Shown here piece by piece: positions 37,701 through 52,700 of a DNA stretch of 64,000 nt. Made by a program: the position numbers and the translations under genes. Each line of letters starts with the position of its first letter. Within the stretch, counting starts at the first letter, position 1. The notes under the pieces were generated by a model. It made no database searches, was not told the DNA's origin, and was given only the letters and a program-made list of their open reading frames with translations. Source of the stretch: Octadecabacter dasysiphoniae (GTDB lineage: Bacteria > Pseudomonadota > Alphaproteobacteria > Rhodobacterales > Rhodobacteraceae); contig NZ_JAKGAQ010000004.1 in assembly GCF_021532615.1 (NCBI RefSeq), positions 62,001 to 126,000 on the forward strand, given 5' to 3'.

Positions 37701-40700
37701 GGTGGACCGTGTCGAGTTGCGCAACATTGCGTCTGATGAGGTCACGTTCTCACGTACCGACCTTGATTTGATTGTCACGGTTAATGATACCGGCGATACG
37801 GTTATCCTGCAAAATCAATATGTTCGTTCCGGAAAACAGATCAACGCTGTTGAAGAACTTGTGTTTTCTGATCGGGTGATTGTGTTCACTGATCTGAACG
37901 CTGAAGACATCGATCTGATCGGAACGAGCGCGTCTGAAACCATCACGGGCTCTAACCTGTCCGAGAAAATCGATGGCAAAGCAGGTGATGATACGCTTGT
38001 TGGCCGCGATGGCGGTGATACCTATATCTTTGACGCTGGTTACGGCAACGACGTGATTGTTGATCGTCAGGAACGTGCAGCGTGGGAAGACCGCCGGTTT
38101 GTTCCGAATATCACCAAGGACACTGTTGAATTTGGCGGTGATGTAACCCGCGAAAACGTCATTTGGACAAAAGATGGCGATGATCTGGTGATCGGGATCG
38201 AAGACCGGCCTGACACCTTGCGCGTGCGCGATCAGTTCGCATCGCTGACCGTTGGCGTGGAAATCTTCAAATTCTTTGATGGCACCACCATGACCATCGA
38301 AGACGTGGCAGAAGAACTGGCCATTGAGGGCGGTAACACCGGTGACAACGTCATCGAAGGGCTGCTGGACCAAGAAAACGTACTGGACGGGCGACAGGGT
38401 GACGACATTCTGCGCGGTGGCGATCTGTCGGACGATTATGCGTTCGGGGCAGGTTACGACCTTGACCAGATCGAAGAACGTGAAGACAGCGCCGGAAGCA
38501 TCGACCGCGTGGTCTTTGGCGAAACGGTTTTGGCCGAGACGCTGATCATCCGCCGCAGTGGCGAAGATCTGTTGATTGATCTGGGCAACGGCGAAGATGT
38601 TGTGACGATTGTCGGCGGTCTGGGCACGCGCAGCATCGAAGAATTCCTGTTTGCAGATGGTACAACGCTGACCACAGATAACTTTCGTGACCGTCTGCTG
38701 ACGGGCGACGATACGGACAACCAGTTGATCGGTTTTGACACGCGCGATGATGTGCTGATCGGTGCGGGTGGGTCTGATGCCATGGAAGGCGGCGGCGGTG
38801 ATGACACCTACCGCTTTGGCTACGGCGACGGTGCTGACAGCGCGCGCGACACTGGCGGTTTGGACCGGATTGAATTTGGCGTGGGCATCGCGCAAAGCGA
38901 CGTTTCATTCGCACAGATCGGCGAAGATTTCCTCGTTACGTTGACGCAGACTGACGAAACTTTGGTGATCTTGCAGGGTGCTTCGGCCAACGATTCCAAT
39001 TGGATAGAGACATTTGTCTTCGCAGACGGGTCTGAGCTGTCGTTTGCCGATGCACGCGTGATCGCACTTGCGGCGCAGCAGAACGTCGGCATGGATTTGT
39101 TGGACGCGACAATTCTGTCAAGCGACTTTGCCATCACGCCGGGCGCTGGTTTTGACGGCGTCATCATGGCGTCTGATACGGTCATCAACTTTAGTGCGGG
39201 TGACGGTATTGACCGCATTACGCTGCCCCAAACGCAGGGCGAAGCGCGTATTGTTCTCGACGATCTGTCCCCCGCCGATATCGAAGTGCGGGTCACAAAG
39301 ATCGATGGCAACGATTTGATGCTGTCCTTCCCCAACACGGGTGATCAGATTTTGCTGGTTGGTGCGCGCGTTGCGTCTTTCTTGCCGATTATTGAATTTG
39401 CAAATGGCACCGAATGGGATCGCAGTGCGGTCTTTGAGGCCTTGATCGACAGCCAGCAAAGCGCTGGCGATGATGTGATCTTTGGCACGTCCCAAGCGGA
39501 CGTGATCGAAGGCGGGCTTGGCAACGATGACATTCGCGGCGAAGCGGCCGACGATTTGTTCCTGTTCACGCTTGGCGACGGACGTGATGTCATCGCCGAC
39601 GATTCCGGTTTTGATATCCTTGAAATCCGCGGGTATGCCCCGTCTGAGATGCGGGCCAGCCTGCCTGTAAACGGTTCAAGCGCGTTCGGAATTGGTGACC
39701 GCCTTGAACTGGTGCTGAGCTTTCCTGGCACAACAGACGAAATCACGCTGCGCTATGATGATGATCAAAACGGTGTGGATCTGATCCGTTTTGATGATGG
39801 GACCGAACTGACCCGCGATGAATTGATCGCCAGCGTCATCGGCCGCGGCACTGATTTTGCTGAACAAATTGACGGAACCAGCGGTGATGACACGCTTGAA
39901 GGCGGTGGCGGTGACGACACGCTGGCCGGTGCTGGCGGTGACGACACATACATCTTCCGCGCGGGCGATGGGCACGACATCATCGACGAAGGCGGCAGCC
40001 GTTTTGACAACAACACGCTGATCCTTCCTGACCACGTGCCGACAGATTTGCGCTTGTTCCAGACATCGGAAGCAAGCGATATGGTCATCCGCCTGCCCAA
40101 CGACGAAGAAATCCATGTTTCTGGACAATTCTCTTCCTATTCTGGGCACATCACCCGCGTTGAATTTGGAAATGGCATCGTTTGGGGCACGGCTGAAATC
40201 ACATCTGCGCTTGCCAATGGTCTCGTGCCGGATATTCCGCGCACCATCACAGGCACAAGTGCTGGCGAAACACTGACAAGCACGCCGTTGTCCGAAACCA
40301 TGATCGGTTTGCAAGGCAGCGACACGTACGTATTCCAGCGCGGTGGCGGTACGGATGCCGTCATCAGTGTGACAGCGACGAACACAGTGAACACGCTGCG
40401 CCTTGAGGGGTACGACCTGAGCGAAGCAGTGTTTGAGCGGTCTTTGACGGACGAAACCGATCTTGTGATCCGATTTGGTGGCACGGATGACCGCATCGTC
40501 ATCAACGATGCATGGTATGACGGCAGTAGGTCGACGACATTCACCGGTGGGCAGTCTTTCACAACCTACTGGCGCCGGATCGAACGGTTCGAATTTGACG
40601 ACACGATCGTGACGTTGTCCGAACTTGGCGACACCATCATGTCTGCGCAAATCAGCGATGGTGACGACGTGATCACAGCGCTTCCGTGGACAGACACAAT

Positions 40701-43700
40701 CGAAGCGGGCTTGGGCGATGACGTGATCGGCGGGCCGCTGACCGATATCACAATGATCTTCGCGCGTGGTGACGGCAATGATGTGATCCTTCCGTCCACG
40801 GACCGCTACCGCGCGACACTAGAAATCGAAGGTTACGTTCCGGGCGAAGTATCGGTAACGCGCGATTTGTATTCCGAGGCGGGATATACCCTCACGTTTG
40901 AAGGCACGGACGACAGCATTACCTTGGTTGGATCAGGCCGTTCTACTTTGGGCGGCGTTGATAGAATTGAATTCCAGGACGGCACCATTTGGCGCAGTTC
41001 TAACCTCAACGCGCTTGCGCCCGATCCGTCCGTGCTTGGTGCGACACCGGACAACGACATTCTGGAAGGCAGCAGCAGCGACGAGACATTCGAAGGCCTG
41101 CAAGGCGATGACTACATCGAAGCCGACAACGGCGAAGATGTCATCGTGTTCAGCCGTGGTGACGGCGTTGATACTGTCTACGGCGACGACTACCCCGGTA
41201 TCCGCATTGAATTGCGTGACCTGAACCCAGACGAAATCCGTCTTGTGAATGTGCCGATCGACCCCGACAGCATTTACACTTACAGCAACAGCCTGGAATT
41301 GCGGGTCATCGACAGTGATGACCGCATTTACGTCTATGACGGTGTCGAAGGTGTGCGCAGCATCCTGTTTGCGGACGGAACCGAATGGAATAGCTCTCAG
41401 GTGACCGCCGCGATTGAGAACATTCCTGCGCCGTCGGGAACGGCCAACATCATTGATGTTTCACCCTACACCAGCAGCCATGCGTCAACATCAGCGGACG
41501 AAGTGCACATTGTGCCGGGGGATTCTGACGGGTCCCAGAATATCGAATTCACGTACCTGCGTGATGGTGGGCATGATCTGTTTATTTCGCCTGATTTTGG
41601 ATTTGGTCACCAAAACCGCATCCTGCTTAGCGACATTGCATCGACAGAAGTAACAGCACGTTTGTTGCCGTTTGTGTCGCCTATGACCTTCGGGTTTGGC
41701 CAAGATCTGTTGCTGACCTTCGGATCGGACACAGACAGCATTCGTCTTGTTGGCGCGGTTCAGATTTTCGAAGACATCGGCATTCGTGAGGTTGAATTCT
41801 CGGACGGGCAAATTCTGACGCTGTCACAGTTGGTCGATATGGCCAATGCAACTGAGCTAACGGATCCACGTACTCTGTCCGGCACGACCACGCTGACACG
41901 CGGCACTGAAAGTGGCGCCTATTTCGTTGAGCCTGAAGATGAGGGCGGTTTTGGCGGACCAGATGGCCCAATCCGTGTTGATAATGAAGATCTGTTCCCA
42001 GTTGGGAACGATGATTTCCCATCCGGTGACGATGGTGATTTCCCGCCCGGCGATGATGGTGATTTCCCACCCGGTGACGACGGTGATTTCCCACCTGGTG
42101 AAGGCCCCGTCGAGCCGCTTAATCTATTGCTGTCAGACGTAACCGCTGGCGAGATTTCAGTAGAGGTGCGCGCCGAGGAATATGTCTTGATCGTCGCGCC
42201 ACGTCTGCCGGATGGCAGCGATGCGATGTTTATCAATTTGGGCGCGCGGGGCGCGCTGACCAGCAGTTTGGTCAAGCTGGACGACGGAACCGAGTTTTAC
42301 GAAGAAGACATCTTGGCTCTGGTCGATATTCCAGGTGCGACAGCTGGCGATGATAGCCTAGAAGAAGACACCAACGGCCCCGTGGTTATGGAAGGTCTGG
42401 AGGGGGATGATTTCCTTGTCTCGACGTCCTCTGAAACGACGTTCATTTACACACGTGGTGATGGGAATGATCTGATCACAGCGCGTGCTGGTTTCAGCGC
42501 CACGCAAGACAATGTTCTTCAACTGCACGAGATCGAGCGCGACGATGTAACCGTTACCCAGCGCGGATCTGATCTGTTGATCCGCATCGCAGAGTCCGCG
42601 CCGGATGCTGGTGACGGTGGTGTTATCCGCTTTATCAACGGCAACGAATTGATCAGCTATGATGGTCCGAACTACGGATCGCGCCTTGGCTTGATCACGT
42701 TTGATGATGGCACAGCCATCACGGCCGCAGAGATCGAAGCAATTGCAGCGCCAGAGTTGGGCACCGCTGGCAATGATTTCTATGAAGACCGCGTTGAGGG
42801 TACAACCTACGAGCTGAAAGGTGGCGATGATGTCGTCATCACGAACGACACGAACGACACCTATATTTATCGCAACGGCGACGGGATCGATATCTATTCC
42901 GAACGCGGCGAGAACCCCGACACGCCAGACGGGCCGGGCGAAGACGTATTGCGCTTCCCGGACCTTATCGCGTCCGACATCGACATTTCGCGCGACGGGC
43001 AAGACCTGATCTTTGACATCATTGCTGACGTTGATCGCGGTATCGAAGCGGGTCGTGTCACGATGAAGCTCGCCTTTGACACGGACCGCCGCGAAGACCG
43101 CCTGATTGACCGGATTGTATTTGGCGATGACAGCGAACTTGTCACGACCGATTTGCTCCAGTCGATGCTGGACGCTGCGGCGACGGATGGCGATGACACC
43201 ATCGATGCTGCTGGACGTGGCTTCACCCTGACGGGTGGTCTGGGCGATGACAAACTGATCGGCAATGACGGCGAAGACACCTACGTTTACGCACGCGGCG
43301 ATGGCCATGACGAGATTTTCGATGATATTGAATATTCGTCCTATATTGTTGGCGACCAACTGCAATTTGTTGATATCAACGCGGATGAAGTGACGTTCGA
43401 CGTCACGCCTTTGGGCCTGAAAGTCGTGATTGCCGAAAGCAGCCCGGGTGCGGGCGACGACGGGTCCGTTCTGATCCACGGCATGATCAACAGCACCTAT
43501 GAGCTGTATGAGACAAATGGCGATGATAATCAGGGGCTTGAGCTGATCACATTCGGTGACGGCACCCAGATGAACCTTGGTCAGATTGTCACCAAATTGC
43601 TTGCCGACAAGACGACTCCGTTTGATGACTATCTTGTTGGTGCGTCCGGTGACGACACCTTGGAAGGTAAGGGCGGCGATGATGTTCTATACGGCGCGGG

Positions 43701-46700
43701 TGGTGCTGATACGTTCATCTATTCGCGTGGCGACGGCAACGACTGGATCACGGACATTGATTTCAACTATGGCGGCGCGACCGACACGTTGGAATTGCGC
43801 AATATCGATCCCGACGACATTTCCCTGCGCAAAGGGTTCTACGGTGATCTGATTATCGAGATTGCTGAAACCACGCCGGGCGCAGGTGACGGTGGCCGTC
43901 TTGTCGCGCGTCAGTCCTACGATGATGATGTCGGCGAAGGTATCGAACGGATCGTCTTTGACGATGGCACGGAATGGCCACGCAGCATTTTTGCAGGCAT
44001 GGTTCCTGTGGAAGGCCCGACAGACGGCGATGACCGTATTGTTGGCACATCCGATGATGACACGATTGCCGGACTTAAGGGCGATGATCTGATCGAAGGC
44101 GGCGTCGGGTCCGACGTTTATGTGTTCAATCGTGGTGACGGAACAGATGTGATCGAAGACATCCGCAGCACGCCAAACACTCTCGAAATTGGTGGTTACG
44201 CTGTCAACGAAGTGACGTTCGAACGCCGTGGTATTGACGGGGCTGATCTGATTATCCGGTTCGCGGACGGCGGTGACCAGATCACGGTCCTGAACGGGAT
44301 GGACAATCGTTTTTACGGTCTTCCGTTGGCGCAGATCACGTTCATGGACAGCGGCACAGTTGTGACCATGGCCGAAATTCAGGCGCAAATTGTGTCTGCA
44401 CAGGCCACTGATTTTGACGATGTGATTGTTGGGTCTGACGAAGACGATGTGCTGTCCACAGGTGCGGGCACCGATCTGGTGGACGGCCGTGATGGCGACG
44501 ATTCCTACACTTACGCCGCAGGTGACGGGGATGACCGGTTCAGCGATTCCGGGAATTCGGACGACGATGATGTCCTGACACTGATCGACTACAATCCAGC
44601 CGATCTGGAATATGTGCTGCGCGCTGGTGCTGATAGCTTTGATGTCGTGATGCTGTTTGCTGGCACGCGTGACCGGATCATCCTTGAAAATGCGCTGGCG
44701 ATTGATGATCGCGTCGGAATTGATAGCGTCGTGTTCGCGGATGGCACCGTTTGGGACCGTGCGGACATGCGCGCACAAGCGATTGAATATGCACAACAAG
44801 ATTACTCCGAACCTGTTATCGGCTTTGACACGGATGACAGTTTCTCGGGTTCTGCGGGCGACGACAGCCTTAGCGGTAGTGAGGGCAGCGATCTTTACGT
44901 CTTCCGTCGTGGTTTCGGCGAAGACATCATCATCGAAGGCCAAACAACCGATTTGGACATCGATCAGGTCGATATGCCTGATTTCGTGTCTTCCGAGGTA
45001 TCTGTTTCGCGCTTGTTCAAGGGCAGCGACACGATCGTATTCCGGTTCGCCAGCGCACCTAACGACACGCTGACAATCGTGGACGCCCTTGCGGGTGACC
45101 GCGCGGGTATTGAACAATACATCTTCTCGGATGGTGTTATCTGGACACCTGCAATCGTTGAAACGCTGTTGGATAACAACGCGCCGGTAGCAATTGACGA
45201 TGGCTATTTCACAGCGACGACCAACGAAGCAATCGTGATCAGCAAAGACACGTTGTTGCGCAATGACTTTGATGCGGACGGCGAAGACCTGACGATCATT
45301 TCTGTGTCCGGCGGTGAACACGGCTTTGCCGAAATCAATGCCAACGGCGATATCGTTTACACTTCGCAGCCGGAATACTTCGGCCCGACGCAGTTCACCT
45401 ACACGATCAGCGATGGTCGCAACGGTATTTCAACCGGATCGGTCGATCTGCGGGTGCGGCCTGTTGCCGAAGCACGTGATGATGACGGATTTACTGTCGA
45501 AGAAGACGGCTTCCTGACGATTGATGCGGTTCGCCTACTGTCTAATGATCTGGACGGTGATCGAATGATCGTCAGCCAGGTCTTTGGGCCTGAAAATGGC
45601 ACCGTCAGTCTTGCCAGCAATGGCCAAGTGACCTTCACACCGACGCCGAACTTCAGCGGAACGGCTGCGTTTACATATGTCGCCAACACGCCCGAAGGTG
45701 GCCGCGCAGAAGCGCGCGTTACTATCGATGTGACACCGGTGAACGACGCGCCCGAAGCGCGCACAGACACGTTCTTTGACACGGACGAGGATGTTGCCAT
45801 TCAAATCGATGCCGGTGTGCTGCTTGCCAATGATCGGGACATCGACGGCGATACGTTGACCGTGACAGGCGTGACCAGCAGCGAAAATATGGACGTCACA
45901 CTGACCGATGACGGCATAATCATCGCGACGCCGCGCCCCTATTTCTACGGCGATGCATGGTTTGACTACACCGTGACTGATCCGGATGGTCTGACAGACA
46001 CCGCCCGCGTCGAAGTCTACGTGGCTCCGGTGAACAACGCGCCAGAACCTGTGATGGACACGGTCACTACGGACGAAGATGTGCCGTTTATTATCAACAC
46101 TGTTGATCTGTTGGCCAATGATATTGATCGCGACAATACCGACGTTCTGACTGTCACCGGCCTGACAGGGTTTGATTATGGCGGGTCTGCAACGCTTCTG
46201 GATAACGGGACGATTTTGTTTGAACCGTGGGCGAATTTCAATGGTACGGGGCGGTTCAGCTACATTGTGGATGACGGGCAAGGTGGCGCGGCCATCGGTC
46301 TGGTCAACGTCGATGTTGTTGCGGTTAACGATCGCCCAATTGCACGCGATGACAGCTATGATAACAACGCCTTTGAGACGATTTTGCGTGGTACAGAAGA
46401 CGTCCAGCTGATCATCCCTATTGCTGAGTTGCTCAAGAACGACAGCGACATCGAAGGCCAGATTCTGTCCTTTGAAAACGTATCGAACCCGGCTGACGGA
46501 ACGATTGAAATTGTGGGCGACAATGTCGTCTTTACACCGGATCAGGATTTCTGGGGCGAGACGAATTTCAACTACCTCGTTGCTGACCCGCAAGGGCTTG
46601 TTGATGACGCAACAGTCACGCTGTTCTTCGAAAACGTTGGTGATGGCCCGCCCATCGCGGTGACGGACGAAGTGAACGTCTATGAGGACGTGCCGTTTGT

Positions 46701-49700
46701 CATTCCGGCGGCGTTCCTGCTTGAAAACGACTACGACATCGACCTCGAAGTTCTCGAAATCGTTGGCTGGCGTCTGCCCAACGCGATTGAACAGTTGCTC
46801 CAACCGTTTACGGGTGCGCTGGAAATCAACGAAGATGGCGATTTCCTGTATACGCCAGGCCTGAACGAAACGGATGAGCTGGGTTTCTTCTATTACGTGA
46901 CCGACAATGCGGACGGCACGACGCAGGGATTTGTTGATATCAACATTATTCCTGTCAACGACCAGCCAAGTGCTGTGCCGGATTCCGTTTCCAGCACCCC
47001 GCTGGATGTGCCGCTTGTCATCCGTATCAGTGAAATCCTCGACAACGACTTTGACGTCGACGATGATCCTGATGGTCCGAAATCCATCTCCTTTGTGGGT
47101 GTCGATTCCACGTCTGAGGGCACAGCCGAAGTGCGCGACGGGTTTATCGTTTTGCGCGTCGCACCCGGCTTTAGCGGCCCGGTTGAATTGACATACCGCA
47201 TCACCGATACCGAAGGCGTTGAAGACACGACAACCATCGTTGCGATTGTTGAAGGCAGCTACGCACGACTGCTGACAGGCACCCCGCAAAACGATCTGTT
47301 GATCGGTGCCGAACTGGGCGAGACCATCGAAGGCCTTGCAGGCGATGACATCATCGAAGCCAACATGGGCGACGACACCGTATTTGGCGGCGCAGGCGAG
47401 GACACGATCCTTGGCGGCGATGGCGATGACTTCATCGATGGTGGTGATGACGCCGACAGCATCGAAGGCGGTGACGGCTTTGATACTGTGTCTTATGAAG
47501 GATCGAACGTTGCGATCCGGATGGATCTGGCGACAAGACTGGGGCAGGGCGGTTTTGCCCAAGGTGACATCGTCACCAATGTCGAAGGTCTGATCGGATC
47601 TGATTGGAACGATGATCTTGGCGGTGGCTTGGCTGACAACCTGATTGAGGGTCGCGCTGGCCGCGACTTTATCGAAGGTAAAGAAGGAGACGATACGCTG
47701 CGCGGTGAAGATGGCGACGACACCCTTGTCGGCGGCGTTGGCGCTGACATCCTTGAGGGTGGCGAAGGGTCTGACACGGCTGATTATCGCGGTTCTGACG
47801 AAGCGGTTGTTGTTTCACTTGAAGACGGCACAGCTGCGGGTGGTGATGCGACAGGCGACACCCTTGATAGCATCGAAAACCTTGCTGGGTCTGACTTTGC
47901 AGATGAATTGACAGGTAATGCGGATAGCAACCTGCTGGATGGTGGTCGCGGTGATGACACCTTGTTTGGTGGTGACGGCGATGACTTCTTGTCTGGCGGT
48001 CGCGGTGCGGATGCTTTGTTCGGTGGCCAAGGCGTTGATGTTGCGGACTACACATTGTCCGTTGAAGGCGTGACGATCGACATGGCGGATGGCAGTGCAG
48101 GTGGCGGCGACGCGACAGGCGACACCTTCGACAGCATTGAAATCGTTCAAGGTTCGTTCCACGACGACACGATCCGTGGCGACGATGAGGACAACATCCT
48201 ACGTGGTGGCCGTGGCGCTGACAGCATTGACGGACGTGGCGGTTTTGACACTCTCGATTTCTCAATTGCGGATGAAGGTGTGGGCGTTGATCTGGCGACA
48301 GGTCAGGGCACGGACGGCGAAGCGCTGGGCGACACTTACGCCAACATCGAAGCCGTGCGTGGTTCTGTGTGGTCTGACACGATCACGGGTGGCGACGCCG
48401 ACGAGACGCTTGACGGTAACTGGGGTGATGACACCCTTGCCGGTGGCGCGGGTTCGGACAGCTATATCTTCGGATATGACAGCGGCACGGACCTCGCGAT
48501 CGAAGCAGGGGCCGGAACGGACACTGACCGTGTGGTGCTGATGTCCGATATCGCGCCAAAGGATCTGTCTGTGATCCGCGATGGTGACGATCTGTTGCTT
48601 GAACTGGAACGCGACGACGGGTTCTTGATTGATACACTTCGCGTCACCGATCACTTTATCGGCGAAGAAACCGGCATCGAAGAAGTCGTGTTTGCGGACG
48701 GAACCGTTTGGGACCGTGACCAGATCGAAGCCTTGCAACGCCTTGGCCGTTTCAATGCTGAAAATGATATCTACCGCCTCGCGATTGAGGATGAAGAAGC
48801 GCTTATCAGTCCAGCGTTCTTGATCCAGAACGACGCAGACGATGTGACCGGAATTGAACTGGTCGCAGTTGAAAATCCGGAAAATGGCACTGTGTTCATC
48901 AACGAAGATGGCATGATTTCGTTCACGGGTGATCAGGATTACAACGGTGATGCGTTCTTTGATTACGTTCTGCGCGACCAGTTTGGCCGTGAAAGCACAG
49001 CGCGTGTTGAGGTCAATATTGCCAACGTGAACGATGCACCTGTCGGCAATGACGATGGCATCTTTGCGGGCACCGAAGACACGATTTTGCGTATTTCCTA
49101 CGCAGAGCTTCTGGCCAATGACACCGACGTCGACGCCGAAGAAGTGCTGACAATCGTGGCCGTGTCGCCTGTTCTGGATGATAACGGTATTGAGCTTTAT
49201 CCGATGGATCCGCGGCCCAACAACTTCCCGTACACGGAATCCGCGACCCACGGTATTGTCTGGCTTGATGGCACGCATGTGAACTTTAGCCCGCGTGGTG
49301 ATCACTTTGGCTATGCTGGTTTCACCTATACCGTGGCCGATCTTGATGGTGCCGAAGGCACGGCAGAGGTCGAATTGTATCTGCTGCCGGTCAATGACGC
49401 ACCGCGCAGTGGCCGTGACCGGTTTGATATCCGGCTTGAGCGTACGGCAGAGATCACCGTTGATCGCCTGCTCGAAAATGACTTCGACATCGAAGACGAT
49501 CTGTTTGATTTCGAAGGCGTACACTCCGAATTTGGCGGCACGATGGTGTTTGACGCCGACAGCGGCACGATTTCGTTCACGCCGGACGCGCTGGGCGCTG
49601 CTGGGTTCTCTTATGATATCGAAGACGAACGCGGTGCACGTGCAACGATTGATGTTCAGTTGACGGTTATTCCGCTGAACGATCCGCCTGTTGCGCGCGA

Positions 49701-52700
49701 CGATGGCCCGTTCCTCACCGATGAAGATACGGTTCTTTACCTCGATCCGGCTGATCTGCTGGCGAACGATCTGGACAACACCGATCCGCTGGATGAAATC
49801 CTGTTCATCACCGAACTGGACCGCTTTGCTGAAAACGGTCGCGTCGTGTGGACAGAAGACGGGCGCATTGCCTTTACGCCGCGCGCTGATTTCAACGGTC
49901 AAGCCGGGTTCCAGTACACTGTTGCAGACGGCAACGGCGGTTTTGACATCGGTTATGTGAACATCACGATCTTGCCGACCAATGATGGTCCGGTGCTGCG
50001 GGATGACATCGCGCTTGGCTACGAAGACGAGCCGATCATGATTATTCCGGGTGAAGTATTCGGCAATGACCTTGATCCAGAAGGCGATGTTGTCTTCTAC
50101 GAAAGCATTGAAATCCTTGGTGTTATTGATGCCGACTACAGTGAACGCTCCGAAGTTGAAATTTCGTATGACTTCAACGTCGACAGCCTTGACGCGACTG
50201 TAACAGCGACGGCCCTATTGGCTGATGGTACGGAATTGCCGGACGAATTGCTGTTTGATGCGGGCACGCTGACCTTTACAGGCGCATTGCCCGAAGGTCA
50301 GACTGAAGCAGTGCTGGTTGACGTCACATTGACCAACAGCGCGGACGGCAGCACGTTCGTTCAGACGATTTCAATCGCACCGGATGCTGATCTGGTTACT
50401 GGGGTTGATGGCGCACCTGACGTTGCTTTGTTCGACATCAGCGAAGGCGATTGGAGCCTGCGCCCTGCGGGCAACCAGCCGCTTCCAAACTGGCTCGAGT
50501 TCGATGCGGAAACCCTGACTGTCACCAAGGTCGCTGAGGCGCCTGTGGACGAAACGGATATGTTGCGCCTGCAATTGCGGTTTGAACCCGAGGCCGAAGT
50601 TCTGCCAGACGGTACGCTTGAATTTGGCCGCCGCGGCTTTGCGATTGAGGTTCTGATTGATCCGCAAACAGACATTCCGGCAGATGTGAACGCGCTGTTT
50701 GGCAACGATGATTTCTTCGTGGGTCAAGGGCTCTATGCCTTGCCGATCACAGCCGATGAAACGCTGACAGCCGAAAATGAAAATGGTGCGCCTCTGGCGG
50801 ATTGGCTTAGCTTTGATGCGGAAACCTTTACGTTTGCGGGCACGCCGCCAAACGTCTTTGTGGGCACGCCACCTGTCCGTGTGGACAGCACGGGCGGCGC
50901 ACTGGAGTATGCGTTGCTGACCGAACTTCCGGTTGATCGCACTTACGACATCATCGACGGCGAAGATTTCTCTTACACGCTGTTTGATGATCGATTCCAG
51001 TTGTTCACGCCAGAAGACTTCTACGGTCAGGTTGTGGTTCAATACGTTGGCAACGACGAAAAAGGTGGCGTGTCTGACGTGCCTGCCGAGATCGTCGTCA
51101 ATGTTCTGAACACACCAGAAGCACCAGAAGCCGAAGATGACTTTTACACGATGCTCGAAGATGGGCGTTTGGAGTTTGATCTCAGCGATCTGTTGTTGAA
51201 CGACACGGATGAAGAAGGTGACGCCATTCGCGTGATCGCGCTGCAAGTCAACGACGTGATTGAAATCACACGAGGCCGTTTGCGTTTGGCCGAAGACGGC
51301 GAAGCAATGGGATCATCGTCCTCTGATGGCGGCACCGGAATGGCTGCGGACGGTGGTTTGGCCAATCTCGCATTGATGTCCCTGACTGGCTTTATGCCCG
51401 AAGGCTTCGGCTTTACGGCGTTGCAGGACTACGGCAACAACACCGTTACGGACGATGACCACGATCATGATCACAGCCATGACCATGATGCCGACCATGA
51501 CCACGACCACGACCATGACGAGGATCACGATCACGACCACGACCATGAGACGCATCAAGACCCGGAAACAGGCGGCATTGCGGGTAGCAGCACTGCGTTT
51601 GGAACGCTGGGCGAAATGGCAGACTATCTGTCTGATGATTTCTGGAACGGTAATGCGCGTTATCACAATGTGTCCGACAGTGGCCAAGACGCCAACGATG
51701 GCGTCATCCTGTATAATGTCAGCGGTTGGGAACAGGACGCTGACGGTATTTCGACCGAGCGTGCTGAACTCGTGCGCGAAGTCTTCAAGGTGTTCGAAGC
51801 CTCCCTCGGGATTGAGTTCCAGGAAACCGAAGAAACCGACACCAGCGTCACCGACATCTTCTTTGGCGACAACGCGGGCGGCGCGAATGCGTTGTCCTAT
51901 CTGCTCAACGACGGTGTGATCGATTATTCACGCATCAATGTCGCGTCCACATGGTCCGGCAGCACGTCGACCTATAACGATTACACGCTTCAGACGCTGT
52001 TCCATGAAATTGGTCACGTTCTGGGCCTTGGACACCAGGGCGCGTACAATTTGGTCGGTGAATACGGCACAGACCAGCAGTACGACAACGACAGCTGGCA
52101 CAGCACGATGATGTCTTATTTCAGCCAGTCCATGAACTATCACATGGTTGCTGATTTCGCCTTCTTGCAGACGCCAATGGCCGTCGATTGGATGGCGCTT
52201 GATGATATTTACGGTGATCAGGGCTACGGTGTTTCCAATGCCTTTACCGAGGATACAATTTGGGGTTTCAACACCAATATCACATCAGACGTCAGCGACA
52301 TCTGGGCGACATGGACCGATTGGGCCGACGTCACGGCCTCTGCAATTGTAGATGGTGGCGGTGTCGATACGCTTGATCTATCTGGTTATGACGACAACAC
52401 GCTGATCAATCTGCAAGCTTCCGAGCGCGCATCAATTGTACCTGCGTTCTCGAATGTGGGGGGCAAGTTTGCCAACCTCACATTGGCCGAAGGCACCGTG
52501 ATTGAAAATGCTATTGGCGGCGCGGGCGATGAGACGTTCTACGGCAACGCAGCTGACAACGTTCTGACGGGCAACGGCGGCCAAGACACGTTCTATGACA
52601 GTGTCGGCAGCGATACCTACATCGGCGGTCTGGGCACTGATCTTGTGATCTTTGATCAAGGGTTCTCTGACTATGCGTTCGCATTGTTTGAAAACACGCT

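Noticed and set aside
43687..49902. Several long minus-strand open frames (43687-45321, 45535-47562, 48262-49902) inside the giant RTX gene
   Set aside because: They come from the strong codon bias of Asp-rich repeats read in reverse. The products are Ile/Val/Arg-rich without domain logic and lie wholly within the RTX reading frame.
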